Source: Pollenia angustigena (lineage: Eukaryota > Arthropoda > Insecta > Diptera > Polleniidae). Taken from it: 64,000 nucleotides of DNA. Shown in pieces: positions 21,511 through 33,441 of this stretch. Numbering within the stretch: the first letter of the stretch is position 1; the number at the start of each line of letters is the position of its first letter. The DNA is taken from positions 319,330,709 through 319,394,708 of the forward strand of contig OV884056.1 of NCBI GenBank assembly GCA_930367215.1. Reading direction: 5' to 3'. A program made the translations under genes and the position numbers. The notes under the pieces are model-generated. The model worked only from the letters and a program-made list of their open reading frames with translations. It did no database searches and was not told where the DNA came from.

Positions 21511-23879
21511 CTAACAGAACTGTCTCGAGACGGAAGACTTTGCGTTTTTTTTTTGTCTCTTTCTAAGAAAGCTGCCCTTTTGCATTTCTCTTTTCATCTT
21601 CTTCTATGCCGCAATACAATGAACACAAATTTATTTAGTTAAGATTTATTTGCAAAATTGTTGTAAAAATTAACTTTTATTAAGTTCACCACAACACGAG
21701 TAAATAATATTTAAGTAAGTAAATAACATTATAAAACAAACAATATTACAAAATAAATTTTTTTTGCACAAAAAACAACGTTTGCTGATCTAATGCATTT
21801 GTTTAACGTGATTTGTGTTTTGTTATTTTTGTTTTGATCAAGCCATTTGTGTCGAATTATTTAACCTCAATAATTGTTCTCGATCTTAATTTTAAAATGT
21901 AAAAGGTAAAAGGACAATAACAACCACTTGCGGTAAAAAATATACCAAAATGGTTTTTAAACTGAAAAAATAAAGGACCAGTAATAATCAGTATAAACTC
22001 AAATCAATGACTAAAATTAAGAGTAAATGTCCTTAGGATCAATAAATAACAATAAAGTAAACAAAAAAGGACACTATCGCCTTTATAGCATGATAAGAAA
22101 ACAAAATAAAAGAACAGCAATAAACTAAATCTAGTTTAAGATTTCATTTTAACTTGTTAAAAACAGGACTTAATATTTTGATTAAAAAATGAAAATATTC
22201 AAAGAAAAATCTAAAATAAAAAACACTTGCTGTAAAAAATCACACACCAGCAGATCCTTATCGAACAATTGTTTTCAATTAAACTGAATTTCTTGCCATT
22301 CAATTTAATTCTATTTTTTTCACATTTTTTCTCAACAAAACCATTAAATAATATTCTTATTCGTACAATAAAAATGCAATCGTGCGTTGAGTTTTATAAA
22401 ATATTCTCACGTTTAAAATTTCTTGTTTGATTTAGCAAAAAAAGAAATAAAAACACCCGAGAAAAACTCGAATTTTATTACAAAAATTATAGAGAATTTT
22501 TATACAAAAGGAACTTAACAAAATCAATGGCAACGCAACGAACGAGGCGCCAAAAATCCCATGTAATTCTTCTCTAAACCAGAAATGCCGATGAAATACC
22601 CAGAAAATAAAAAAAAAAACGTTATAAACATTTATGACATGACATGAATGCAAAAAAAAATTCCACAACGGAACCAAACACCCGACTCAAAGCATCCCTC
22701 ACTATCTCCATTCTATCTCAAAACAGATTTTTTTTATTAATGTGGCATATCCTTTGGGTAATCCTGGAAATAAGTACTTGAGGTTTTTTTGCAAATCAAC
22801 GAAATTCAAAAGGAATAAACTAAAAAGAAATAATGACGAAATAATAAAATATACTATTGTTGTTAAACAATTTTTAAACGAGCCAACAATGGAAACAGGA
22901 ATTTATGAATGGGCTCAAAACCTAAACAGGTCCTTTATGCTGTAATTTGTGTATGCGAGTGTGCGTGAGCATGTGTGTGTCGAAGTAGGGAATATTCTAG
23001 TGATTATCCTTGTCAGGAATGTTAAGGTTTGTGTTATGTGCAAAAAAATCTTAATATTGTGCCGAATTTTTTCCGATGAAACTATTTAAACCAAATTCTT
23101 TTTCAGCATCATGTTACGCAAAACAAGAGAGGATGGGAAAATATTTTTCCTATTAAGAGGAACTCACACTCTATAAGTCGTTTAAAGTAAGTGATAATCG
23201 CGCTCAACAAAACGAAATATACAAGAAAGATTATGCCGCAAAAATTCCTAATAATGTAACCAAATACTACAAGGTGGTCTGTCCATTTTCTGTTTTCCTT
23301 TTACTCCTCTGTCGTCTCTAGAAGTCTGTTGGATTTTTGGCAAATCATTCCTAGAACTGCATAAATTGAGATTTCAAGTGCAATACAGTAATAGTCTAAC
23401 AAGTTATCAATGAATGTGTTTAAAGGCCCAACTAGAATAGCGAAACAATTACCTAAAAGGACTTCCGCAAAATTCCTAAGTACTCTATTGTATTTATTGG
23501 GTTGTGTTTGTTGTGTTGTTTGTTTTTAAGGATAACACAGAAAACAACAAGTATTTTCACTTGTTTGAACTTGAAAGAGGCGGCAGAAATCACAGAAAAT
23601 ATTTTGTTCTCTTCAATACTTTCTCTATAAATTCGAGAAAGGTTTTTGAAAACTTCACCTACAGCATTGCAAAAATAAAAAAAATAAAATTTAATACATC
23701 ACGTTTATACAAGATTATCCCAGTTTAAAACTACGATTGACAAATTTCTTAATAAAAAAGTAAATATTTTTTACAACCTGCATGCAATAAAAGCAATTTC
23801 TTAAGCAAAATGAAGTACACCATTTCCTATTTTAATGCAAATCAGAAAAAAACTAAATAACAAATTGTTCATTTCTTTA
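21511..23879. other. No gene found; AT-rich spacer
   Basis: Poly-A/T-rich DNA with short frames such as 22432-22677 (minus), 22742-22945 and 23504-23728, all of low complexity and without domains. No terminal repeats or RNA genes were seen. Confidence 0.55.
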
Positions 23880-23889
23880 ATAGATTGTG

Positions 23890-24045
23890 AGTTTATTTAT
23901 TTATTTAAAGGTACAAATACAATTACAAATAAAATTCTACATAAATTATGCGAGTAGTACTGCTCGCCTAGACTTCCAATTTGTTGTATTGAAACAAACT
24001 CTGGCGGGAATCGAACCTGCAACCCTCACACTTATACACAGCTTT
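23890..24045 (-). mobile_element. tRNA-headed SINE fragment
   Basis: On the minus strand GGGTTGCAGGTTCGATTCCCGCC forms a strong T-arm and box B. It is followed by a 3' body ending in an AAATAAATAAATAAAC tail, read from 23890 upward. The same TCTGGCGGGAATCGA block appears at 45373-45456. Only the 3' half of a tRNA-like head remains, so this is a truncated SINE and not a tRNA gene. Confidence 0.55.
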
Positions 24046-24789
24046 TTTTAAAATTTCTTAAGCTTTTTTTTAATTCTCATTTGATAACGATTTGATGCAG
24101 AAGAAAAGATGAACAATCATCCCTATTTTAAGTTGTTTAAGCATCAAGTCGACGACTACATCCCTTTGACGTAAGTTTGTTATTTCCTAGGAATTTTGTG
24201 TCGAGAAAAAAAAGAACTAAAATTAAAGTATTCATAGTTATTCAAATTATACTCTACTGTGGGCATTTGACCGATGAAAATTCCCAGCACTGTCATATCG
24301 ATTGTTGTCTATAACAAATAAGAAAATGCAATTATTATTCAGCTGCCGTCGACTGGTGGCGACTTGAGCTTTCATAAAAGGGACAAAATATAAATATTTA
24401 GATCTTATCCAGAAATCATTTCGTTTAAAATTTCTTTCTAATTAAAAAAAAAGTTCATTACAATGGATTAATGGATTCATTTTTTTGATTTTAAAAACTA
24501 CAATCATTATTTTTTACCATAAATGCTTAATTTTTGAATAGAACCAGTATTGTCAATTCTTCATGATCAAAAACTAACACTATATTAAACCTGAAGTAGG
24601 GGTCAAACACAGTCTCATTATAAAAACGCATTAATGCTAATTCATATACAATTAAGACAAGTCTTTTAAATTAAAATTGTTAATGAGAGGTTAATGTAAA
24701 AGATGTGTCAAAAGCCATCACCCTGTCGAAAGATGATATAGTTTTTGCATTAGTGAAGTAAACAAATACTAAAAACAGGTGTAACCTCC
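24046..24789. other. No gene found
   Basis: AT-rich spacer. Nothing supported. Confidence 0.5.
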
Positions 24790-24962
24790 GCTCTAGCCAA
24801 CCTGAATCCAGACAACAAGGAGCAGAACTTTTCATTGAAAATCATGAGTGACGAGGAGGCCCATTTCCTTCACTGTGTATACGTTAATAAACAGAATTAT
24901 CCCACGAGGGTCACCAAAAATCCGCGTATGACACAAGAACATCCAATCCACCAGCAATAGAG
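24790..24962 (+). pseudogene. mariner transposase relic around the first catalytic Asp
   Basis: The frame reads MSDEEAHFLHCVYVNKQNYP and then continues after a frameshift as GSPKIRV, HKNIQSTS. The pattern S-D-E-A-H-F, Y-V-N-K-Q-N is the first catalytic Asp block of mariner transposases, as in mariner-1 here (SDEAHFWLNGYVNKQN). Only about 50 codons survive and no termini remain. Preceding LNPDNKEQN words may be the segment just upstream of this block in the family. Confidence 0.7.
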
Positions 24963-25840
24963 AGAGTAGCCCCCAGACTGACGCTGGATGGTGGCTAAAA
25001 GAGAAGTATAAAGCGATAAATCACAAATGTATTGTTATCTGATAAATATGACGTGATGGGAGAAAACTGAGCTCATATGCGGCTCAAGCTAGCCAAAAAA
25101 CATGGCAGTCAGGTGAAATGTTTAAAAAAAACTTTTAAAAAGTTTTAAAATGTCTGCCCTATTTTATCGATTTAATGAATTTATTTTTCTCATATCAGTC
25201 GTATCAAGTATCCGATTTAAATAATCATCACAAACATATTTAAACTTTAATGGCTAAGCAAGACAATAAAATGGCTAAATCAAGCCACCAAAAGGCTTAA
25301 TTCGTAACACTGTAAAGTAAATCCTTTTAAATTGATGAATGAAATTAAAAAAAAAACATATCGTCAGTTCATTATTGGTTTGACCTACACACCATTTTCA
25401 AAAAAATTCATTTACATACGGAGTAAACATATTTTGATTACCCCCTTTTTAAATCCAAAAACTTTTTTTACGAAGTTTTTTATCGTGTCTGCATTAATTT
25501 TGCTTCATATAAACTATTTTGAAGTTTATTAAGTACATATTGTTTTGCTCTTCACGCCACTGTTTAGCGAATGCTACAAATCTCTCATACAAAAATGTAC
25601 AAAATAAATTTCACTCTTGCTTTGGTTCATTGTCGTAAGAAAAAAGTAGCTAAAGCAAAAGGACAACAATTCAATACACCGCAGTAATTATACGTATGCT
25701 GCACAAAAATTTCCTTTTTTTAAATAAATGAAGAAATGTGGCGTATGCGGCACAAAACAATAATTTTCACTCTCAACAAAATAATATTAACTTCTAAATT
25801 CGTTCGTGAACGTTAAAAAAAAACATTTTCATTTTTCTTC
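24963..25840. other. No gene found
   Basis: AT-rich spacer, including GGCGTATGCGGCAC words at 25694-25750. No gene or bounded repeat was seen. Confidence 0.5.
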
Positions 25841-25844
25841 AAAA

Positions 25845-26107
25845 CATATGGAGGTGTCAGAAGCTAAAAGGCCTAATACCTTTAGAAAATTTCTAAATTT
25901 TGTTATAATTCTATCTTAAAAGTTATAAACTCTTTGATAATAATCTTATACTAAAAATACTAAATACTTTCCATTGAAAAATATAAAAAAAATCGGTATG
26001 TATAGAGCTTGAATCTTTTTTGAATTTTTTCAGAAGCAAACATCACTATTTTACTTTACTTTTTATTGAGTGGAGTTAGGCCTTTCAGCTTCCTACACAT
26101 CCATATG
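25845..26107. mobile_element. MITE with inverted CATATGGAGGTGT ends
   Basis: The left end CATATGGAGGTGTCAGAAGC, then AAAAGGCCTAA, is inverted at the right end as TTAGGCCTTTCAGCTTCC, then CACATCCATATG. That is about 36 bp per arm with a few mismatches. CATATG at both borders may hide a TA TSD. The interior is 190 bp of AT-rich sequence. Confidence 0.7.
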
Positions 26108-26348
26108 TCAGCAGTGTTGAAAAAAAAAATAATTCTATCGGGTCTGATAGAATTCATTGTCGTTTTTCTTCACAACGAATTTTTTGGCGTATGCGCCAAA
26201 CCAATAATGAGCGGACAATATGTCTGAAACTCTCTTAAAAAAGCGACGCGAAACTTCAAGTTTTTTTTTATATATTTTAAATCAGTCTCATAAAATTCAT
26301 AAAAATTTAATTTTCATTAAATTATTTTAATAAAGGAAGGAATTTTAC

Positions 26349-27079
26349 GGGGGGTGCTTTAATACCATGGTAGATAAGACCATGATGGCTTTATCTCTCA
26401 CTCAAAAGGGAGATAAAGCCTTTTCTGTTTTTTTTCCATTTGAATGAGAGATAAAGCCATCATGGCCTTAGCTCACACTAGCAATATTAGAAAATGGCTT
26501 TATCTCTCATTTCAGTTCCGGAGACACTAAAGGTAAGTTTTGAAATCTGGGGTCTAATCACCGCATTCGATACTATCGTATCGAATAAACTATCGAATGT
26601 TTTGCATACGATAGACACTGACGTATCGAATAAAAACTCGATAAATGTAATGTCGAGTTACTCGATAACGAATGCTATTATTTCAAATTCAATACATTTC
26701 ATTCGATATCGAGTTTCATGATACCAAAATAAGTAATTTCGATCAATTTTGCTCGATATCGTATGCGGTGATTAGACCCCTGGCTTCGCATACTAAAGTT
26801 TTCCTGCGTGCGTCACAAGAATAAAAAATGTTTTTCAATGATAACTAAGGATTTTTCCTTTCACAGAATGTTTACACCATCATTACAATTTTCTGAAAAA
26901 TATGGCTTTATCTCTCATTTGCGAAAAAAATATGGCTATATCTCTCATTTCGCAAAATTTTACATATGACCTTACCTCTTAACGATTGGGCAAAAAAGGC
27001 CATTATGGCTTTATCTCCCATTCAATTGAGCAATAATGCCATTATGGCCTTATCTCACATGGTTTTAAGGCAACCCCCT
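26349..27079. mobile_element. MITE rich in GGCTTTATCTC motifs, nested in a SINE-like repeat
   Basis: Left end GGGGGGTGCTTTAATACC and right end GGTTTTAAGGCAACCCCCT are imperfect inverted repeats extending about 40 bp. The flanks AATTTTAC (26341-26348) and AGTTTTAC (27080-27087) form an 8-bp TSD with one mismatch. GGCTTTATCTC or its complement occurs about nine times across the element, in both orientations. The 8-bp TSD suggests hAT; Mutator (9 bp) is an alternative. A second MITE is inserted at 26547-26782. Confidence 0.8.
26547..26782. mobile_element. MITE with TATCGA words nested in the GGCTTTATCTC MITE
   Basis: The ends CTGGGGTCTAATCACCGCAT and ATGCGGTGATTAGACCCCTG are inverted, consensus CAGGGGTCTAATCACC. 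The interior is dense with ATCGAT, TATCGA and TCGATA words in both orientations. The CAGGG start suggests hAT, but the flanks show no clear 8-bp duplication. Confidence 0.75.
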
Positions 27080-27200
27080 AGTTTTACAACATGAAATAAT
27101 TTAAAATTTATTTATAATTTTATTCTGGACTGAACGGGGTATTGAACTCAGGTCGAAGTTACATGTTTCGAGAATAACCACATTCGCATCATCAGATTTC

Positions 27201-29420
27201 TTTAAAGTCAGTCTGTAGTCAGACATAAATCTATTAATGGTATTTGGTGGATCGATATTTTTCTGTTATTAATTATCCATTTTAAATTTTTTACATGTTT
27301 CTGCCTTACTTCGGTTTTTCCGTTCTTTTTGTCAAGATTTGGTTTTGTTTTTATGCAAGGCGCATTCTCTAGAAGGTGAGGTCAACGCTACAATTACGCT
27401 GCTTTTGTGAAACGATTGTCAAACATATTGTTAAAACTACGGTTCTTGCATTTTTTTTTCTCTTTTTTTTGCTGACCTTTCTTTGTATATACAACTTGTA
27501 GGACAAATGCAAACATAAAGAGCTCGTACTTAAGTTTTACAACAATTTGTTTATTTGTGGTTAAAGGAACTGTTTATGGTTTCTATTTGATATTTTTCAT
27601 TCGAGTTTTTCAGTTTTGGGATTTGGCGCTTTCTTGCAAAAAAAAAATCTTATGTGAATAGATTTTTTGGAGCTTAAAATTGAATATTTTTCTTAGAAAA
27701 TTCAAAATTTCAAACTTTAACACAAAATATCAAAAAACCAAAATTAGTTCGTAATTGCAAATGTCAACGGTGTAACCAAGAGAAAATATCTATGAAGTAG
27801 TCAAAAAAGGATAAAATGAGTTATTTAAAAAAGAATATGTGTAACACATGTTAATTTTTAAAGTGGTGAATCTTTTTCTATGCAACAATTGTCTTCCATT
27901 GACTGGACGGTTAGTGTAAAAGGATGTATGTACGTGTCGGTAGCTGGGAAAGGATAACGAATTTGTAGTGTACGTGCCCAGTATGCAGGACATTTGTTTT
28001 GAAAAGTAAAATCTTTGTATATAAATTTATAATATAAAAAAAAAGAAAACTAAAGAAAAAAAAAAAAAATTGTTTATATTTTTGGTTGAAAGTCATAAGG
28101 AAATTAAACAGAAATATTTTTGGGCGGGATGTATGGCAGTCACGTTTTTTTGGTTTTGAGATTTATTTTTCTTCTTTCCATTAAATTTCAAGAGTTTTGG
28201 CGGGAATTCACACAAGGTTACTTGGAAATAAATGAGAAATAATATTTATAAAGAACAAAATAAAACTCTAGACAAGACATAAATAAACATGTTAAAATAA
28301 ACAAGTTGCAACCAGACAGGAAATGACATTGGATTCTTCTTCTATCCCAAATTGCTTTTTGACTGAACTATGCAAATGTTTTCGAATCATAAATCTCATA
28401 ATAAACTTAACGGCGTTATTTTCTCAAATTGATTATGCAACAAAAGCAAGGTTGCATCATTCCACAGTCCTCTTAATAAACAAATGCCATGGTCAAGGAA
28501 AGAAAACAAGAAAAGCGACCACCTTGTTTTCAAACATCATTAAAGGATTTCCAGAATTAAAACTGTTATTTCTTTAACTCTTTAATTTTCGTTCACACCT
28601 CTATTAAATTTTATTGCATATTTTTATAGTGCAGTTATTTAACCTTCTTGCAACACAAAGTGCCAGTCAGTGTATTGCACAAATCAAAGAATGAATGAAT
28701 GAAGTGCAAGCGAATTGGTTCAAGTTCGTCTGTTTGTGTGTGAGTGAGCATTTCAGTCATTTGGTTTATTTTTAAAACCTGCCGCGTCATTCTTTGCGGA
28801 TTTTCGGTAAATTTTTTCATTGTATTTTCTAGCAAATAAAATTATCTTTGTGATAACTTTTCTTTCAACTTCACTTTTAGTGTTTGTCACCTGAGGTGTC
28901 ATACAAAAGTGTTTGCAACATGCATTAAGCGTGAATGAATGACAGAAATGTCTATGAATGCACAAGTGAATGGGTGAATTTAATCAATGAATGTGAGTTT
29001 TATTTGGCATTACAAATGTTGTTTAAACAAATACAAATTTCTCTTTGAATTTTCATTGAGAAAATCCCAGCATAAAATTTTACATTCTAAAGAGTTGCTG
29101 TAATTGTTTTCTTGCCTGATTAAAATACAATAAAGTCTTTTGGGACGTGCTTGGCAATGTCTTGGAAATTAAAAAAATTATTTTTTTTTTGACAGAAGAA
29201 TTTTGTTTAATAAAATTTATGATTTTGCCAATTTGAAAAATCACATCCGTTTGATGTTAATTTTTTTTCTTTTTGTAGTGAGCGTGTGAAATTAATTTCA
29301 TCCTTTTTATTATTAATGTTTGTTTGTGTTTGTAATGTATTTTTGTAAAATTGCAAAATATAAAAAAATTCAGTTTTTTTTAAGCTAAAAGCATTCATGC
29401 TCATTAACACAGTGCAACAC
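27201..29420. other. No gene found; AT-rich spacer
   Basis: Contains poly-A at about 28057-28070, a GAATGAATGAATG run at 28690, and generally mixed AT-rich sequence. Frames at 28323-28577 (plus) and 28635-28965 (minus) are short and unsupported. No bounded element was found. Confidence 0.55.
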
Positions 29421-29962
29421 GAAAAATAACCACATACGGACACCACTAAGTGATAAAAGACAAAAAAAAATGCTCGTGTCTCCCTGTTTTGCCCAAAGTC
29501 ATGCACTTTTTTTATGGGCCCCCAATGATTCGGGGCCTCGGTGTGATTTTTGCAAAAAATTATTATTTTCTCAGGCTCATATTTTGCAAACTGTTCGGAA
29601 TTTTGATTTATTCTCTGAGACAAAGTTGTAGCTCTTGCCATAAAGAACAAAAATTGTGAACATATCAAATCAAAAAAAATTTCATCTTCAAGATCAAAAT
29701 CGCAAAAAACTTTAAAAAATTCGATTTTTATTTACCTTTGTTCCCCTGTTCAGGTCCACAGTTAGCAAACGGGTCAAAAATCAGGGAAACAATCAACTAA
29801 AAAAATGTACATAAGATCTCAATAAACAACTTTTTAAAACATATGAACATCCTAGGAATGATTCCTAGCACCGTTTGCGGCTACCCAAAAGTGAAAATTT
29901 TCCCGAAAATTTTTTAATTTTATTTGTTTTTCTTTATTTCAACATTGAGATAATATGCTATC

Positions 29963-30242
29963 TATAACATATCGAGCCCTAACCGCGAAAATAACGCAAG
30001 CGACATGATTTTCAATTATCGTTTTTTTTTTAATAAATGGCTTTATTGGCAACACTTGCATCATCTCCTAAAATGCCATGGTCACAAAAGCTACCGTTAC
30101 GATTTTGTAGCAAAAACAATTTTATTGTAAGCGACAAATTTCATACAAAATTTATATGAAATAAAATAAAAAAGCTCTCTCCTGTAAAATTTAATTTTTG
30201 GCGCTTACGTTATTTTCGCGGTTAGGGGTCGATATACGTGAT
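29963..30242. mobile_element. MITE with CCCTAACCGCGAAAATAACG ends
   Basis: The left arm CCCTAACCGCGAAAATAACG, then CAAGCG, and right arm CGCTTACGTTATTTTCGCGG, then TTAGGGG, are inverted with few differences. Pairing extends outward through ATATCGA. It sits in the centre of the foldback, between arm material on both sides. TSD uncertain. Confidence 0.75.
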
Positions 30243-30630
30243 AAAAGATCAACAAATAAAAGACCAGTGTCTCTCAGTTTTGCTTAAAGTCATGCACTTT
30301 TTTTATGGGCCCCCAAAGATTCGGGGCCTCGGTGTCATTTTTGGCAAAAAAGTGATGATTTTCTCAAACCGTTCGGAATTTTGATTTACCCTCTGAGACA
30401 CACCTATTTTCTTGAAATTTTTCACTTTTGCGGCTACCTAAACGGTGCTTAGAATCATTCCTAGGAAGTTCATATGTTTTAAAAAGTTGTTTATTGAGAT
30501 CTAATGTACATTTTTGTAGTTGGTTGTTTCCTTGAATTTTGAGCGGTTTGCTACCTATGAACCTGAACAGGGGGAAAGAGGTGGAAAATATATCAAATTT
30601 TTTCAAGTTTTTTTGCGATTTTGATCTTAA

Positions 30631-31139
30631 GCCTGGTACTCTTTTCAACATTTTACGTGAAATGCTGTCAAAACGCATATGAAAAAAAACTTGTGCGGAA
30701 TATCTATGAAATAATGTTGATAGAGTTGCACTCTGTTCAGTTTGCGAAAAAGTTTCGAAATGATTCTGGTAACATTTTTTTACAACTGCGAAATAATGTA
30801 AGCTGCACTTATTTTTTCGTGGAATTTTAAGTAAAAGCAAAAGTGTATTAACTGATTATTAAATAAGATACATAAAATTAATATAACACAACCAGTAACA
30901 GTTTTTTATCCATATTTTCTTTCTTTTTTATTAAATTTTTTATTAAAATAAATTATTTTTAGTAAAATACATGTGGGGTTTGTTTACATACGCAAAACAA
31001 TGTTGCATACTTTGTGGGAATAAAAACGTAAAATTGTACAAGCTCGCATGTTAGGTAACATTGATACAAGTCAAAATTTTCGTGTGAAATAATAAATGTT
31101 GCTCAACATTTGTCACAAATTTTAACAGGGTACTAGGCT
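30631..31139. mobile_element. TTAA-flanked MITE in the foldback right arm
   Basis: TTAA at 30627-30630 and 31140-31143 flank inverted ends GCCTGGTACTC and GGGTACTAGGCT. The left arm of the same foldback shows the uninterrupted sequence (reverse complement GATTTTGATCTTGAAGATG), so the insertion point is confirmed by comparison. TTAA duplication fits piggyBac-type transposition. The internal frame has no transposase motif. Confidence 0.82.
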
Positions 31140-31793
31140 TTAAAGATGAAGTTTTTTTGATCTCAAAATTCCGAATGGTTTGCAAGGTATGAGCAAGAGA
31201 AAATAATCACCTTTTAAAATAAATTACACCGAGGCCCCAAATCTTTGGGGGCCCATAAAAAAAGTGCATGACTTTGGCCAAAACTGGGAGACACTGGTCT
31301 TTTATCAAATAGTGGTGTCCGTATATGGTTATTATTCCATGACTTAAAAAGATACACACAGTGTTATTTAATATTAGCTGACATAAGTTGTTTTACATTA
31401 ACAAATAAACTTAGGAGTGTATAATATACACTACATTATATCGTCACCTTAAAGGCAAACGGACGCAACTACACTTAAATTTTTTCTTACAGGAGAAGCA
31501 AAAAACATTATAAAATTAATAATAATAAAGTATTCTTGTTGGAGTTTGAAATTCTTTAGTAAAATTGCCATTTTTTTTATCGCAGGGGTCTAAATATTTG
31601 CGTCAGCATGTGGTTTGATAAAACAACCCACAATCAATTAAAAACTAGTTACGTTCGTTTGAATTTAAAGTGACGATATAAAGAGTGGCTCGACCATAAT
31701 GCACGATGTTAATTGTGAGTAACACCTTTACGTCAAGTTTTTCGTCCAACCTTATTTGACATTTCTTTGTTTCAGTGTTGGACAAATTTAATC

Positions 31794-32960
31794 ATGGAGA
31801 AGTCCACCATTAAGCAGCGTTTAAACCCTCTAATGCCTAAGAGTGCCTCAAGGCATTCTTTACAAAATTTTTACTGACGTCCAATATATAATTAAGTTAT
31901 ATTAATTTCCATTTTTACAATTGTTTTAAGATCTAGAAAAATATTTGTAGAAGCTTCGAAAGCTCGAAAAGCATTGTAAACAATCTCGAACACAATGCTT
32001 TTGTTCATAATGCAACCTTCATTTATGCTGCTCAAATAATAAAATAGTTTTTTTTTTGATTATCAGAATCAAAACTAAATACATATTTTTAATTTGTTTC
32101 ATTATTTTTTATTTTAAATACAAACAAAGAAATTTAATTCAAAATAAATGTGTTTTTATTACTAGATTCCCATGGTTGCCTCAAGGTACTCCTTGATGTT
32201 TTCTGACCTGGAACGTAAAATACTTATTATACGGGCTTTTTTGAATTCAGAGGCCCAAAAATACCCTTAAAACATTATCTTCTAATATATTCCCATTTAT
32301 TCTGAAACTTGGCATTTGAGGGATAAGATTGTTGAAGCCTTTTACGAAAATAGGCGTTTAAATCAAAATGCGTTTTGTGCATTTCGTGATGTTTTTGGTC
32401 AACATAATCGACTGTGTCCAATCGGGAGCATTGTACGCAAATTTCAGCAAACCGGGCCTGTGGTAACTGGAATCCGCAAAGACAGATTGTTTGGTGCGGT
32501 TTATGGGCTGGCGGTGTCATTGGGCCGTACTTCTTCGAAAATGAGGTCGGCCAAGCAGTTACAGTGAGTGGTGTTTGTTATCGCGAAATGATAAAGGACT
32601 TCTTGTGGCCAGAAATCGAGGATGCCACTTACCACACAGCCAACGAAACAATGGTCCTTTTGCACGAGGAATTAAATGACCGTGTTAGCTCACGTCGTCG
32701 CAATGTTAATTGGCCGCCACGATCATGTGATTTGACACTGTTGGACTTGTTTCTTTGGGGATATTTTAAAGAAAAAGTGTTCCTCAATAAGCCAAGAACA
32801 ATTCAAGAGCTATAGGATGAAACAGTTCGGCACATTGACGACTTTGAACCTCAATTATATGTACATATATCAAAGTCATTGAAAATATGGACCATCGGAT
32901 AGAGGTCTGCTACCGAAGGCGTGCGAGCATTTGGCCGATATTTTGTTTCACACATAATTG
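31794..32960 (+). pseudogene. mariner-2 transposase remnant
   Basis: It starts at ATG 31794 (MEKSTIKQR), is broken by the MITE at 31825, and resumes at about 32327 with IVEAFYENRRLNQNAFCAFR, the first HTH. An internal deletion then leads to NWNPQRQIVWCGLWAGGVIG, PYFFENEVGQAVTVSGVCYR and WPEIED. The MWFQQDG stretch that carries the second catalytic Asp is deleted just before ATYHTA. The third Asp region is present as NWPPRSCDLTLLDLFLWGY. The first catalytic Asp block is also missing. A stop follows TIQEL at about 32814. It is not functional. Confidence 0.88.
31825..32322. mobile_element. MITE in mariner-2, TTAA-type target
   Basis: The ends ACCCTCTAATGCC and GGCATTTGAGGG are inverted repeats. 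The flanks are TTAA (31821-31824) and ATAA (32323-32326), one base from a perfect TTAA TSD. The empty site is documented by copy B near 36190 (CAGCGCGTAAGGATTG). Direct TGCCTCAAGG words lie near both ends (31843, 32174). Piggybac-like by target and CCC start. Confidence 0.7.
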
Positions 32961-32993
32961 TCATAGATCCTTCTACAATAATAAAAAATATAA

Positions 32994-33313
32994 GCGGTTT
33001 TCATCCGTGATAGTAAAGTCCCTTGTAGACCTTGTGAATCCTATTCATTTAGTTAAAGTACTAAGATTTACAACACTGCAACAACAAAATGTATTAGACT
33101 AAAATTTACTACGCTGTGGTTGAAAAATCCAACAAAAAGCTTTAGTAAACACGTTTGTTAAATAACCCAGAATAAAAGAGTTAAAGAAACTATATCTGTC
33201 TCTTTCCCTCACTCAGCAACTTCTTTAATTTACAATACTAACTCACGCTTTGTAGTATAAAATCGTATTAAGTAAAGCAGAGTTGAACACTTAATACAAA
33301 GGGTGAAAACCGC
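32994..33313. mobile_element. MITE in the mariner-2 3' region
   Basis: GCGGTTTTCATCC and GGGTGAAAACCGC are inverted termini. The flanks are TAA (32991-32993) and TAG (33314-33316), perhaps a 3-bp TSD with one change. Copy B of mariner-2 has the uninterrupted sequence AAAAATATTAAGATAATTC at about 37564-37582, which confirms the insertion. Confidence 0.75.
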
Positions 33314-33441
33314 TAGTAAGAAAATTCTCTGAAAACTTTTTGTTTTATTTACAATGAACATCGTGCGTTTTAGTTGGAACATCCTTTAATTTAAACAAAA
33401 AACTAAAAGCTTTTCTTATAAATTTGACTACGCGTTTAAAC

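Larger units (their letters stand above)
26270..27200 (-). mobile_element. SINE-like repeat interrupted by a MITE
   Basis: On the minus strand near 27190-27120, GACCTGAGTTCAATACCCCG is box B-like and follows a TGCGAATGTGGTTATTC box A-like word. The 3' body, after removing 26349-27079, reads GAAGGAATTTTACAACATG and matches the SINE at 7735-7870 (GAAAGGAATTTTACAAG). The tRNA head is degenerate, so the class call is moderate. Confidence 0.5.
29421..31338. mobile_element. Long-arm foldback element with nested MITEs
   Basis: The left end AATAACCACATACGGACACC is mirrored by GGTGTCCGTATATGGTTATT at the right. Both arms carry TGGGCCCCCAAnGATTnGGGGCC and GTGCATGACTTT. The inverse of left-arm 29755-29910 (CCTAGGAATGATTCCTAGC) is at 30415-30590. 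A third, direct copy of the arm sits at 30243-30412. Without inserts each arm is about 480 bp. The right arm is split by a TTAA-flanked MITE (30631-31139), and the centre holds another MITE. Two minus frames of 153 and 158 codons here show no domain. TSD not found. Confidence 0.8.
31681..33386 (+). mobile_element. mariner-2, copy A, with two MITEs inside
   Basis: TA-flanked (31679-31680, 33387-33388). The left terminus AAGAGTGGCTCGACCATAAT, then GCACGATGTT, is mirrored by AACATCGTGCGTTTTAGTTGG, then AACATCCTT, at the right. Removing MITEs at 31825-32322 and 32994-33313 leaves an element of about 890 bp, shorter than a typical 1.3 kb mariner. It is a different family from mariner-1 in ends and protein. 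Copy B is at 36052 to about 37640. Confidence 0.85.

Noticed and set aside
24000..24040. Possible tRNA gene from the GGTTCGATTCC T-arm
   Set aside because: No acceptor pairing, D-arm or anticodon arm could be drawn; the A-rich tail and shared body with 45360-45460 fit a SINE.
29207..29668. 153-codon minus-strand open frame
   Set aside because: It crosses the left border of the foldback element at about 29421, and the related arms do not keep the frame open.
30364..30840. 158-codon minus-strand open frame
   Set aside because: It spans a foldback arm and the start of a TTAA-flanked MITE, so it crosses an insertion boundary and cannot be an ancestral gene.
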